Positions 21,049-32,530 of a DNA stretch of 64,000 nucleotides are shown here, in pieces (position 1 is the first letter of the stretch; every line of letters begins with the position of its first letter). Source of the stretch: Pyrenopolyporus hunteri (lineage: Eukaryota; Ascomycota; Sordariomycetes; Xylariales; Hypoxylaceae). The notes beneath the pieces were generated by a model that made no database searches, was not told where the DNA came from, and was given only the letters and a program-made list of their open reading frames with translations. The position numbers and the translations under genes were made by a program. The stretch covers positions 372,001-436,000 of the forward strand of contig CADCXC010000004.1 in the NCBI GenBank assembly GCA_902806595.1. Reading direction: 5' to 3'.

Positions 21049-23225
21049 ATGGAACGGCAAAATAGTGCAGGCCAAGTATGGTGGAACATGTTTCATAACT
21101 CGCGTCAAGGTTCCGAGACTCGGCCCCAAGGAACGCGTACAGCTCTAGAAACCAAAATCGCCAGGCTGGACGAGAGAATCGTGAAGACGTTATCCGAACT
21201 TAGCGGACTACGGACTGGGCCCTTGGCAGAAATCAGGACGGCTCTCAAGGGCGTTGAGACCCGAACTATATGGTTCAAAAAGCACATAAGAAGAAGAACA
21301 GAACAGTTCCGCAGACATTTGGCGAATAATATAGTAGAAGCTCACGACGTCAGAGCCGATATAACTGCTCTTAGAGAAAAGAACGAGACGATTGGACGGA
21401 TATTGAGTGAGATACAGAGGGCACAGGAGGAATCCAGAGCAAATTCCGAAGAGGAAAAGGATGGCCTGCTCAGCAAGTTGCAGGCGGAGCTCGAGATGAG
21501 GTTTCAGGCGCAGCATAAAAAGACCAAGGCGCTTTTATTGGAATTCAGGGGCCTCCCCAACAGCGAGACCACAGATACGATTCAAAGTTTACGAGAAGGG
21601 GGTACAGAAACCACAGGCTTGAGAGTAACCGAAGAATCTACGAGTGTAGAGTCAAAACTGGAGGAAGCGGAGACGGAATTAACCCATTACATCACGACGA
21701 ACAAGAAGCTCAGGGATAGGCTAACATTCAAAACAAAAGAGGCCGAAAATTTAGATCAAAAACTCGAAGGAGCAAAAGGACATATTGAAACCCTCATTGC
21801 CAAGTGTGCGGCCGTTGGCAATACTCTATCGCTAAGAGAAAAGACGGTCGACGGTTTAACGCGGGAACTGGGACGTCTAAGGGAACAGGTTAACGGCTTT
21901 GACATGAAGTTATTAGACGCGAAAAATACTTACGATACTAAGGTACGGGATTTAACCGATAGATTACGCGCGGGAGAAGACGGGCGTCGTATACTTTTTC
22001 AGAAACTCCAAACGCTTCGTGGGGCTATCCGTGTCATATGTCGTATTCGGCCAGATAAATCCAGCACTTTGCTAGAGTATAAGACTGTAACAGGAGCCTT
22101 CCACGGCGACCCAGCCAAGCTGATGCTGAAGGACAACGAGGAGACATTACGGGGGGAAGTCAGGCAAAAATGGTCGCAGCCATACGAATTCGAACGCATA
22201 TTTCTCCCTGGAGAGACCAATGCAGACATTTTCGGCGAGATTATCGATTTCGTGCAGTCCGTCTTCGACGGTAAGAAGGCCTGCGTCTTCTGCTACGGGC
22301 AGTCCGGGACTGGCAAGACGTATGTGATGAGTAATCTGGAGGACATCGAGGATCGAGAAAACAGGCCTCACCACGAGAATGACGGTATCGTCCCTAGAGT
22401 AAAGACGATGATCTTCGAGGAGAAGAAGAGGCTCGACGAGCTCGGCATCGACTTGAGCGCTATGGGGTGCTGTTACGAGATTTATAACAATGAACTATGG
22501 TTACTGAAAGGAAGCGGCAAGAAGAAGATGACGGTCTGGCAGGCCCAGCATACTATCGAGGACTTTCAATACGGAGAATTGAGCTCCTTGAAGGCATTCG
22601 ACGCCATGATCAAAGCTGGTATGGAGAGTCGGCATTTTAGGGCGACAAAGATAAACGATACCTCGTCTCGGTCTCATTTCATCATTAGCCTCAAAATCAT
22701 TGTCAGGGTGAAGGGCAGTCCCGACATAATACGTGAAGGGTTGCTCGATTTAGTAGACCTCGCGGGCTCCGAGAGAACTGACCAAGCAGGTACCGAAGGG
22801 TGGGCTTTCAGAGAGGGTAAGAGCATCAACATGGCGCTGACGGAACTGGGAAGAGTTTTCGTTCAGCTCAGCAACGGGGAGGATCCGACGTACAAGGGGA
22901 ACGTGCTCACGGAGCTCCTTCAGCGCTCTCTCGGCAGGGATTGCATGACACTCATGTTCGTCATGATAAGCCCTTTGAAGGAAAATTTATCGGCGACGAA
23001 GCATACCCTCGAGCTCGCGAAAGCTGTAAGTTACCTGACACTGAGGAAGAAGCGTTTTCTGCCCGATTGGAGTTGTAATACTAATAACCTACCTACCTAC
23101 CTACTAACTAGGCCCAGTCTGCAAAGAAACCTAAGCATAAGAAAAAAAGCATGGGACGAGGAACAGGAGTGGTGCAGCTAGATAGGCCGGTGACGGACGC
23201 TCAAAAGAGGCAGTCCAAGAGATAA
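21049..23225 (+). CDS. divergent kinesin-14 (C-terminal motor, Kar3-like)
   Basis: Minus-end microtubule motor of the Kar3/Ncd class. Exons 21049-23025 and 23112-23225 give 696 residues. About 320 residues of N-terminal coiled coil precede the neck LRGAIRVICRIRP (about 323-335). The motor has GQSGTGKTYVM (P-loop 417-424, Ser and Thr where most kinesins have Thr and Ser), NDTSSRSH (switch I, 536-543) and DLAGSERT (switch II, 570-577). The segment EIYNNELWLL replaces the usual EIYNE..RDLL, and several loops are short. The intron ends in CTACCTACTAACTAG; splicing gives a basic Lys-rich tail, reading through gives a nonsensical one. A stop lies in frame just upstream of the ATG. Likely a diverged paralogue rather than the main Kar3; the N-terminus may be incomplete. 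Confidence 0.8.
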
Positions 23226-26200
23226 CATTATCGTCCCACATGGACAGATCACGGCTCAAACTTCATGAGTTAACCCATCTTTGAACCCAGCCCTATTATA
23301 GAGATAGGAGTCGGTAGTGATATAAACTATGTAACTAATGGAACTTCGACGGGGTTGGTCGTTTCTGCGTGGAGGAATTGAACTGACACGGAAAGAAGTC
23401 TCGCTAGGTGCAGCTAAACTCAACGAAATCCTCCGGTTCAAGCTAGGATCGACTCAAGTTAACTCCTTACTATTCTATTCAGATCTCATAAGTTCGTCTT
23501 GACATCTTATGATGTAGTATTAATGATGAGGCAGCACATTATCATCGTCCGGTAGCCCAATTTACTTCCCAAGCCGTTCAACGAATGTAGTCCTGGCCAA
23601 CCCGAAACTCTACCAAGGGAAATAATATCGGAGTTCCCGAAGCATGTCTCTATTTTACACATAGTGTCGTGAGGCCGGCCGTATAGCGAGGGAAGCGATT
23701 TCGTTGTTGAGGAGGAAAAGGGGGCATACGTCTCATATGTCCACAACGCGACACGTAGGCCGTCCTTACTTACTATTCATACTCCTGGGGTGTGACGGTC
23801 TTGTTTATTTTCACCCCTGGCCGTTGAGAAACGCGCCTAGATAAGTAAGGAAGCCGAGTGATATAGCTCTTATTTTCAAATAATGGGCCGCATATGGCCC
23901 CCGAGAAGAGAGGTATTAAGTTGCGTTGGACTTGTGACGATGACATTGGAAACGCCTCCCCTATCATTGGCCACTTAACGGCGTCCATGCCGTATTCCCT
24001 TGTATGTACATTAGCTAGGTACCTTCGGCCTTCCTTCGCGGTGACTTGGCTTAGTTGCTTTTCTGCGAGTCGACTGGAGATACTTTTGACAAAAAGTCCT
24101 TCCCCGGGGGATGAGAAATTTCCACATTGCATTCCCAACAACCTGACTCAAGGCTTGATTGGCCCCCAAGCCTCCCTAAGCCTAACACGTTCCGTGAACC
24201 AGGAAGAAGGCTTGCGATGTTTGAATACTTGGCTTCCGCGGGCCATCCCTGTCTCCGGAGCTCCCCTCCCTGGGAGGAAAGAGACGGACGGATAACAACT
24301 CGATGGGCAACTATGTGCGAAGCTATCAGGGGGGCGGAGGCCAGCCAGACGGCCTGATCTGATTGAAATCATTCCACAATATATGATACTTCTATGTGGC
24401 TGCTAGACACATTGGAGGATGGTCAGCAGGATCCACTAGGTTGAGATATCCCGGCCAAAGCGCCCTGCGACAGCGAGGCTAACAGTTATGACCCCCCTGG
24501 AACCTATTACACATCAACTATCACACTACATCTTGTGGAACAATAAACCTTGGTACGATAGATAATATGCATCCGCTTCAACAACACAGCAAGACCTGAA
24601 AACATGTTATTGGGGTTTCTAATGCTCGAAGGTATGGGTTGTCTGAGCTTCCGTTTATGGCATTCACATCATGGTGTAATGTTGGTAGGAAACTTCAAAC
24701 CGTAAAGGCTATATTACCAATTATTATACATGTGCCAAAGGCCACCCCTTATCTATAGGCGAAACCCGCGTCTTCAAACTCTATGATACACACTAAGACG
24801 AAGTGTAACGGGTATACCTCAAGATTCGTACCGTCGTTTAAATGAGGATACAGGGATGGAGTTTAGGCTTCAAAGTTGCTCTCCACTTTGGGTTCTGTCT
24901 GTTGCATACAGTTCAACGGAAATATGTTGCGTTGTTAGAGAAGTTGAGGATGATACCGGTAATAATAAACTTCACTGATAGGAGTGAAAAATATCAACCT
25001 GAAGTCAACCACTAAGATTTATCGTGAATATAGCACATCGCCGTATTAAGCTATTGAGGTTACAATTCGGACATAGATGCTGCTAGAACTGATTTAAGAT
25101 AATTAAATCAAGTTTTAGGTACTTTTTAAAAAATTATAATAAGTTGGAAAAGGGGGCGTCGACAAAGTCCTCTATGAGATACTTGATGTTTTTTTAAGTT
25201 ATGGAGCCTCGTAGACACTACCATGGATTTGGTAAGGAATAGTAGAACTATAACCAAGACTTTACTATGGTTCATTCGGTCGGCCAGGCCGAGCTTCTAG
25301 CTCTCGCTTCGACAACTTCGAAATATATCGCCCCCAGTAAATCTTTATAACCTCTTAACTGCTTACCGGATGCGCCGTGTAGGGAGGGCTATTCTAGTTA
25401 CAAGGCAGCGTGTTATTGCCTAATTTGGGCCGCGTGTGTATGGTAGGGATTGTCATTATAAACGAGCTCTACTAGAAATAGTGGACGACCAACTGTCACA
25501 TTATGAATGGACAATCGTAGCGAAAGCCACGTAAAATTCCAACGAACCTATATGAGATCTTCACCTACGGGAAAATTCACGCCGCTTAACTTACGCTACG
25601 GATATAATTTGATTATATAGGTATGTACCAGTGGCAATGTTGTTGGCCAGATGACCGTAGTATCCATCACGTCGTCTAGGTCATAAGGGATGCTGGAAAC
25701 ATATAGGTGGGTATGCTTCGTCGATCGGTGTGTCATGAATCACTTTGTAAAAGATCGGAGCGGAAAATGAGTCGACGATCAAGTTCCGCAGGGAGAAGTT
25801 CTCCCACCTCTTAGCGATGTCTATCAAGTGGAAAACCTGAGAGCAGCTTTTCGACTCTCGGCTTATGAGACGTTCAGGATTCTCGGGGGAATTCGGAAGG
25901 ACTACGATGTCCGTAGATGGAAGTGCCCTCAGGACTAGAAATACCGTGAATGTGTTCTGCTTAGCTACCATGGCCATCGTTGATGGCGAGGAATTCGACG
26001 AAGGGGTCGTATCGCTCGGATTTGTCGGTGGGTGGAAGTAGGAGAAGGTTGGCGTAATATGAGACGAAGACCTAAAAGAGAACGTGCCTAAAAGTTAGGA
26101 TAGTAGACATATAAGGTATGATATAGGGTTCAGGTACTAAAAGGCCTACCTAAAACCTAAAGTAGTTTTTTATTATATCGTTTTTTTCATGACGCGTGTT

Positions 26201-27603
26201 CGGTTGGGTGGGAATATAGTTGAAGTGGAATTAAAGTAGGAAAGACGGTCTGAGAAGTTGGCCAACAGCTACATATTACTGGATCCCATGTCGGAGACTT
26301 TTTCGATTGATAATATCTTGCCCCAGGAGATTTTCTTCACCAATCCCATGGCGTGAAGTAATATGAAAGATATTTACGAGCTTCCGGACCGGATCATACG
26401 GAACTCTACGTTGGGCATCTACTCACTCACTCCTGCAATCGACTTTATCGGGTTTCAAGGCTAGGGTTATAAATCGGTAATTATAGGTGTGGAAGACATG
26501 TACGTCACGTATGTATGTATGTATGTAGTATGTGAAGGGTGAGGATAGTGACCCCCTAAATGTGCCTGGAGGCACAGCCTCCTAGAATAGCAGCGGCGCC
26601 TCTGTGCGTCATGTTTCTAATGGATCACCGCTATCCTATAGAGGGAATATGGGGACCGCACGTCATCTTCCGATGTCAGAGCGTACGAGACAGCAGATTG
26701 GTCGTTGGGGGGGCGAAACGGCGCTCAGTCATTCTATTCTTCGGGGCCAATATCCAATCAAGCTTCATCCAGGCGACGACGCGCTATTGGGACTCTTCTA
26801 CGTAGCAATATTCTACTTCAAAATATTCATAGGGCTCGACACGTAAAACGTATGTAGAGTCAGGACTACCCGGTGCCCTGTGGAGAACATTTCCTGCAGG
26901 GCTGAACGCAAGTATGTATTCGTTGGTGGTTGCGTGGAGAGATGATGGTCTGAGCTTCAATCAACTCGTACTACTTTTAGCTCTATCTCTTCGCTGGTTT
27001 TCGCGTGATGACAGGGATGGTGAAACGACGCCATCACCGAAGTGAGGCGGGAGAAATGAGCTTGAAGTTATTTTGATAGGTTGGATTGGTTATTAAGTTG
27101 AACCAACCTGTCGGTACTATCAAGGTCGACTTAAGCTGAGGGACGTGACATATAGGTCAAGGTTCCTGGCTGCTAGGAGGGCCCGTAGGTGTCATGCCTG
27201 AACAAAATAGGGGCATAGGTAATTGTTACCAATCTGCGCCTTCGCCGTGTTATCGTAACAGACTAATCAATACACCTAAGAATATATACGTGTGCTATAC
27301 CAGCCAAAAGGGATCTATCCGGTTAAACCCAGTACGCGTTGCCTGATTCTTTTCAGTTGGCGAGCTTGTAGCCATTAGCCCAAACAAACCCAAACTCCCC
27401 TTTCCCCCCGCTCGATGAAAACACGCAATCTGAATATACATGTGGGCAAACAAGAAGCAATGGTTTCCCCCTCCACCTAGAGATGTCTATGTCCGTCCCA
27501 CCTCCCACAGGCCGCCAAGTCGTTTGATCGTAAAACCATGCGGTGATTTTACGTAGCACCTATACCAGGACCGGTGGCAACAGCCCGGTTTGGCGCCAAG
27601 TCT
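23226..27603. other. 4.4-kb gene-poor region
   Basis: No gene that I can support. Moderately AT-rich stretches lie around 25.0-25.2 kb and 26.1-26.2 kb, and a GTAT microsatellite at about 26509-26527. Short overlapping frames at 24127-24372, 25681-25977 and 26560-26846 have no recognisable domain. A conventional promoter for the hydrolase gene would lie on its other side, so this is probably inert spacer or decayed sequence. Confidence 0.4.
26509..26527. repeat. GTAT microsatellite
   Basis: About four to five copies of GTAT/TATG in the gene-poor stretch. Confidence 0.7.
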
Positions 27604-28596
27604 TCAAATTGTTTGGAAAAATGCTCTACGAATCCAGGCCAACCTGGTCTGTCTCGCTAATATAGCAAAGGGTGCGGTTGGAACAATCCTCTCATATCCA
27701 TGGGGGCCGCCAGGCCACACGTGGAGTTCTGCTTGAACGCCACCCTCCCATAGCTTAGAGGCGAATGCCACGATCTCGTCTCGGAATGGTTCGGCCGAAG
27801 CACAGTCGAGGAATGTCGGTGGTAATCGCGAGAGGTCCTGTGCTCGAGCGGGTGCTTCGTATTCAGTGACAGAGCTGCCTCCGGTACGCTCGCCTAGGAG
27901 GCACCTCCAGGCAAACCGGTTCAGTGTTGAGTTGTAAAACGGGCCGGTGGAGAACTGCTGAGACGAGATTTTCTCGTTCCTGTCGTCGAGCATGGGGCAT
28001 TCGAGGACAAGGCCGCATAGTTTCGGGCCTCCCTTGTCTCGTGCCATCAACGCAGTTGCCGCGGCCAACCCACCCCCAGCCGATGTGCCGTAGAGAAGCA
28101 GACGGTCAGGGTCGATCCCAAGTGCCGAGAGATGCCTGCCAGCCCAGAGTAATGCCGCGTAGCAGTCTTCGGCAGGTTGCGTGCCGGTGTTCTCCGGCGC
28201 ACGCCCGTACTCCACACTGATAGCGATGGCGTCGAACTCCCTGGCCCATACGACGCTGGTATCCAGGCCAGCGAAGCGATCTGCCGCGACCAAGGCACCG
28301 CCGTGGATGTAGAAAATGCATGGGCGAGGCTCGCCCGCCGTCGCCGCCACTGGCCGAACGACGGACAGCGTCAGTTCGCGCCGAGGTCCAGGGATCGAGA
28401 TATCCTCGACCTTGACGCTCTTGTCGGCGAGCAGGGCGTTCGTCAGAGGCTGGGTCCTCGCCGACGCATCCTTCCTAAGCTTCTCGACCTCATACCGCTC
28501 GGGAGTTCCACCAAGTGCCTTGAATAGACTGTCTATCTCCGCGTCATACGGGGGTCTTGGCAAGCGATCAGCTGGCCCCGCCAAAACCTTGCGCAT
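27604..28596 (-). CDS. alpha/beta hydrolase fold-3 (HSL-like esterase/lipase)
   Basis: 330 residues, single exon, of the hormone-sensitive-lipase-like esterase group. The oxyanion segment reads YIHGGALV (about 97-103). The nucleophile elbow is YGTSAGGGL (Ser 172). The acid lies in SAEPFRDE (Glu 269 or the following Asp) and the catalytic His is in GGPHGYE (His 299). No signal peptide, so probably cytosolic. Such enzymes hydrolyse short acyl esters, often of xenobiotics or secondary metabolites; the substrate cannot be read from the sequence. No biosynthetic neighbours are seen. Confidence 0.87.
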   Translation of the reverse strand: MRKVLAGPADRLPRPPYDAEIDSLFKALGGTPERYEVEKLRKDASARTQPLTNALLADKSVKVEDISIPGPRRELTLSVVRPVAATAGEPRPCIFYIHGGALVAADRFAGLDTSVVWAREFDAIAISVEYGRAPENTGTQPAEDCYAALLWAGRHLSALGIDPDRLLLYGTSAGGGLAAATALMARDKGGPKLCGLVLECPMLDDRNEKISSQQFSTGPFYNSTLNRFAWRCLLGERTGGSSVTEYEAPARAQDLSRLPPTFLDCASAEPFRDEIVAFASKLWEGGVQAELHVWPGGPHGYERIVPTAPFAILARQTRLAWIRRAFFQTI

Positions 28597-29626
28597 CCTG
28601 AGTTGAGCCCGTGATTTGAGTAGGGGAGTCCGACGAGTTAGAGCGGCGTAGAAGAGATGTATAGAGCGACGAGACGTTCAGGGGGGAGAGTTTGCGTGCT
28701 ACATATCCAAAAAGTTACTGCCAGAGGAGTCGGTCGACATTTATATCGGAGCTTTGCAGGTACAGGGGCCATCCGATGGCGACGGGCTAGCCTAGCGTGT
28801 CCGTTGCAAGGGATGGAGAACCAACTGGGGACGACTTAACCAATCGCGTGTAGGGTAGTTAGCTAATCTCCGGCAGTCGGTGAGGGTCGAGGAGAGGCGA
28901 CATGGAGATCGATTCCACAAAATCAGTCTTGGAGAAATAGACATCTCCTATCTACACTCCAAACGACTAGTCACCTGCATGGTGACTGGTCGGAAGCTGC
29001 ACGTCGGCGACACAAAGATGGCGACAGGACCGGGCTGGATAGTGGAAACGTGCGTCGACGGAGGGCGACTCAGTCTATCAGAAGTCCCGTGACGCAAGTC
29101 GTATGCATGCAGTATGCAAGTTGGGAACAATCCATGAGCAAATAGCTCGAGTCTAGTAGTTATATTGCAGAGTACGAGCATGCAGACGAGAATCCAGAGC
29201 CATGGAATCCGACTATGGTGTCTACCTGGGAGTTCGAGAATATGGGTACGGGTCTTGGGCGTGGATGGATGTATTGGATATGGGGATATGTGTATAAGCG
29301 GAACGGATTGGGTGGATGGACACCAGGGGCAGCGGAGTGCACCAAAGCGTATAGTTGTAACTAAAGGGTGCGAACCCGCGTATCGGGGGTGGTGGGGGCA
29401 CGAAGGTAAAAAGGGGAGATTTATTTTTATGTTTATTTTTATTTTTATTTTTAACTATTTTGGCCAGACTCATCACATTATCACATTCCCTCCCTCCCGA
29501 AGAAGGAAGAAGAAAAAAAAAAAGAAAAGAAAAGGAAAAGCAAACAGATCAGATCCTATATCTTCTCACCGATCGCGACGCACTCCCCCTAATCCATCCC
29601 CGGACTCTGCTGCACACCATCGCACA
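28597..29626. other. spacer between hydrolase and YwbE-domain genes
   Basis: Divergent promoters. Just upstream of the YwbE-domain gene there is a T-rich tract of TTTATT units (29419-29455) and an A-rich run (about 29507-29545), probably in the 5' leader. The long open frame through here is an upstream extension with a low-complexity translation, not a gene. Confidence 0.45.
29419..29455. repeat. TTTATT/ATTTTT microsatellite
   Basis: Five to six T-rich hexamer-like units 170-210 bp upstream of the YwbE-domain start codon. Confidence 0.7.
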
Positions 29627-30244
29627 ATGAACAACCTTGCAGTACCGAGAGCAGCCGAGGTAGTTCCAGGCGCGGTCGTGAACATTATCCTAAAGGCGGA
29701 CCAGCGCACAGGCCGCCAAGTGAACGGAACAGTCCGTGATGTCTTAACGCGGGGTGATCACCATCGCGGTATTAAAGTCCGACTCACTGACGGCCGTATT
29801 GGACGGGTCCAGAGCCTTGCTTCTGTCGCTTCTATCGCTTCTTTTTCTTCTTCTTCTGCTTCTTCCGGCCCCCCTGGCGTGGCGTTAGCAGGTAGTCCCA
29901 CGCCGCCCACGCCGTCCACGGGTGAACCGGATGGAACGATCTCACAGCCACACGTACGCCGCTCTCGTTACCGAGACGCGCGGCGTGAAGAGCAGTACGA
30001 TGTGCCCCCCGCGCAGGTCGACCTGAGCGCATACGTTGTGCCTGCGAGACGGAACGGAAAGAACAGAAATAGGAAGGAGACTGATAAGCCAGGCTCGTCG
30101 GCCCGAAGTGAACCTGCCACAATTAGTAATGCGTCGGGTTCTGCTGGAGATGTAATCTCGGCGACGGCCACATGTCCGGTCTGTGGCGCGTTCGAGGGTG
30201 ACGAGACGGCTGTGGCTCACCACGTCGCTGGGCACTTCGAATGA
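29627..30244 (+). CDS. YwbE-like (DUF2196) protein with C-terminal zinc finger
   Basis: 205 residues, single exon. The first 65 residues match the YwbE/DUF2196 fold: PGAVVNIILKADQRTG followed by GTVRDVLTRGDHHRGIKVRL and DGRIGRVQ, which in bacteria forms a stand-alone protein of about 65 residues. A Ser/Pro-rich linker and a basic stretch follow. The C-terminus is a CX2C..H..H finger (CPVCGAFEGDETAVAHHVAGH) resembling ubiquitin-binding UBZ fingers. The ATG (29627) is preceded by CACA and starts exactly before the domain; the frame continues open upstream only through low-complexity sequence. Molecular role unknown; ubiquitin binding is an inference from the finger's shape. Confidence 0.8.
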   Translation: MNNLAVPRAAEVVPGAVVNIILKADQRTGRQVNGTVRDVLTRGDHHRGIKVRLTDGRIGRVQSLASVASIASFSSSSASSGPPGVALAGSPTPPTPSTGEPDGTISQPHVRRSRYRDARREEQYDVPPAQVDLSAYVVPARRNGKNRNRKETDKPGSSARSEPATISNASGSAGDVISATATCPVCGAFEGDETAVAHHVAGHFE

Positions 30245-30717
30245 AGCCCATCAAGCAGCTAGTTATACTGCGTCGAAGAGTTGACGACAAGACGGATCCA
30301 AATTCCAAGTAAGAAACGGGAATTTAGAAAGCTCTATGGCGGCCATGAACTACCTAGCCATGCCCGGGACACGCTATACACGTATTTCGGCCCCCCAAAG
30401 CTGACACCTTCTCATAATGAGTCTTTGATTAAGCAGCAGCTTACACCAGAGCGCACCACGTTTATGAAAAAAAGAAATAAATAAACAGATAAAAAAAAAG
30501 AAAATCTGACCAGCCATGACAGAATTGCTCATTGGTGCCAAGAACCCAAAAGAACCGCTTCGAGTAATGGTGACTTCAAGGCCACTTCTTCCGAAAAGAT
30601 GGATGCCATCAGGGTGTTCGTCCCGCCGTCAAGGTCCTCCTCATATCGCATATTATACGGGCCACTCAGCCCAAGAACCCGTCTACTCTTCCGCTTCCAT
30701 ACGCTCAAAAGGCAAAT
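30245..30717. other. spacer before the flavin monooxygenase gene
   Basis: A-rich runs at about 30465-30505; presumed promoter of the downstream gene. No gene seen. Confidence 0.4.
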
Positions 30718-32530
30718 ATGGCGCACAAAGAGACAGGTGATGTTCGAGTCCACGACGTCGTGATCGTCGGCGCCGGCCCGTGCGGTCTCGCTGTTGCTGC
30801 ACGCTTATCAGAACGCATGCCAGCGGCCAACTTCTCAGACGATGAACATCAGAGGTATCACTGGATTCGAAGACACAGAAACCAGGCTAGCATTAAAAAC
30901 TACAAGACAGGCGTTGAAATACGTCGGAAGACATGTCCTATTTCGTCAGGAGACGCCAAGCTTGACCTCCTAGTACTCGATGCGACGGACAACCGCTGGA
31001 TGGCAAGATGGGACACCCTATTTAAGACATTCGATATCTCTCACCTCCGAAGCCCGATGTTCTTTCACGTCGACCCTGCAGAGCGGGACGGCCTATTAGC
31101 CTATACGTATAGAAATGACAGGGGCAATGAATTAACGGAGCTCCGTGGTTGTGTTGGCAAGGAAATAAGCAAACATCAAAGAAAGAAGAGGGAGAGGTCC
31201 GGAAGACAGTAAGTCATACCAAGATAAGTTAGCTGCCCATGCAGATCTATATACTCAAAGTCCGAAGACCTAGGACGGAACCCACCGTTGACGAGCGGGA
31301 TCGAAACGACTACTTCGTTCCCTCAACACCCCTATTCGCTTCTCACTGTGGATGCCTCATGGACCGCTATGGCCTGCGTGGAGACATGGTGCGTCACGAG
31401 AAGGTGGAAGATATCCGTTTCGACTACCTTGAAGATATCTCTGAAGTAGACAAAATCTTCACCGTCCAGACAGACAAGGGTATTCATTATGCGAAGACGG
31501 TGGTATTAGCCGTTGGCGGCAACCCGCCTCAAATTCCCGACCCGTTAACAGAGGGGATGGAGGGGGCAACCCACGCCATGCATATTAAAGAGATGCCATC
31601 CCCCCACGTCCAAGCAAAGCTTCGCGCGAGACAGACAACGAACGTCGTGATTGTCGGGGGAGGGTTAACTTCCGCCCAGCTGGCCGACTTGGCTATCCGT
31701 CGGGGGGTTACCAAGGTATGGCTGCTAATGCGCGGGCCCTTGAAGGTAAAGCCCTTCGACATAGGGCTAGAATGGGTGGGAAAGTTCCGAAACTTCGAGC
31801 AGGCGGCCTTTTGGACCGCCGATTCCCTCGAAGAACGGTGGGAGAAGATTAAGATCGCGCGAAACGGGGGGAGCATCACGCCTATATATAAGAAGGTTCT
31901 CGAACGGCATATAGCTACCGGCCGGCTGTGCCTGCTCCGGCATACTACAATCGAGGAGAAACACTGGGATCCAGTCTCCAAGACCTGGTCCGTATCGCTA
32001 TCGGACAAGAATCACGTACTCCCCAGAATCGACCACATCTATTTCGCCACCGGCGTCCAGGGTAATTTTGAGTGTCTCCCGTTCTTACAATCTATGTGCT
32101 CTGACTACCCCATCGAGAATTGCGGGGGTATGCCGTGTATTACAGAGAATATGGCGGTAAGCTTATCTTGAATTTCCTCTTTACCTCCCCGAGATCGTCC
32201 TAAGCACGCTAGAAGTTCATCAGCGATACTACCAGGCTCAAGACGACCCGCATACTCCTTTCTCACCCATAGGGTACTATATGGCTAACTAGGTTACAGT
32301 GGAGAGACGACGTCCCCATGTTTGTAGCAGGCAGGCTTGCCGCGTTGCAGCTCGGGCCCGGCGCCCCAAACTTGATCGGTGCTAGAATCGGAGCGGAGAG
32401 AATTGCTTGGTCCATCCAAGACGTCTTAGGGACGCGAGACTCGGAGAATTACGCCGACTCTGATAAGCGAGAGTTCGATTACCTAACTGGTAGAGGTAGC
32501 CGATATGATGCCCTGGCTGAAGCTACCTAG
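30718..32530 (+). CDS. FAD/NAD(P)-dependent monooxygenase-like oxidoreductase
   Basis: Two-dinucleotide-binding flavoprotein related to N-hydroxylating and lysine/ornithine monooxygenase-like proteins. Exons 30718-31208, 31274-32156 and 32300-32530 give 534 residues. The FAD motif is VIVGAGPCGLAVAARL (GAGPCG at 18-23), and the NAD(P) motif is VVIVGGGLTSAQLADLA (about 292-298). YFATGVQGN is the usual ATG motif near the C-terminus, and FVAGRLAALQLGPGAPNLIGAR closes the FAD domain. The first intron was placed from 31209 to 31273 because the nearer AG would give a 34-bp intron out of phase, while ACCTAG joins Q in phase. No siderophore or secondary-metabolite neighbours; substrate unknown. Confidence 0.85.

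Noticed and set aside
29165..29626. In-frame extension of the YwbE-domain gene to 29165
   Set aside because: Translates T-rich and A-rich tracts into low-complexity Phe/Ile and Lys runs; the domain begins right after the ATG at 29627.
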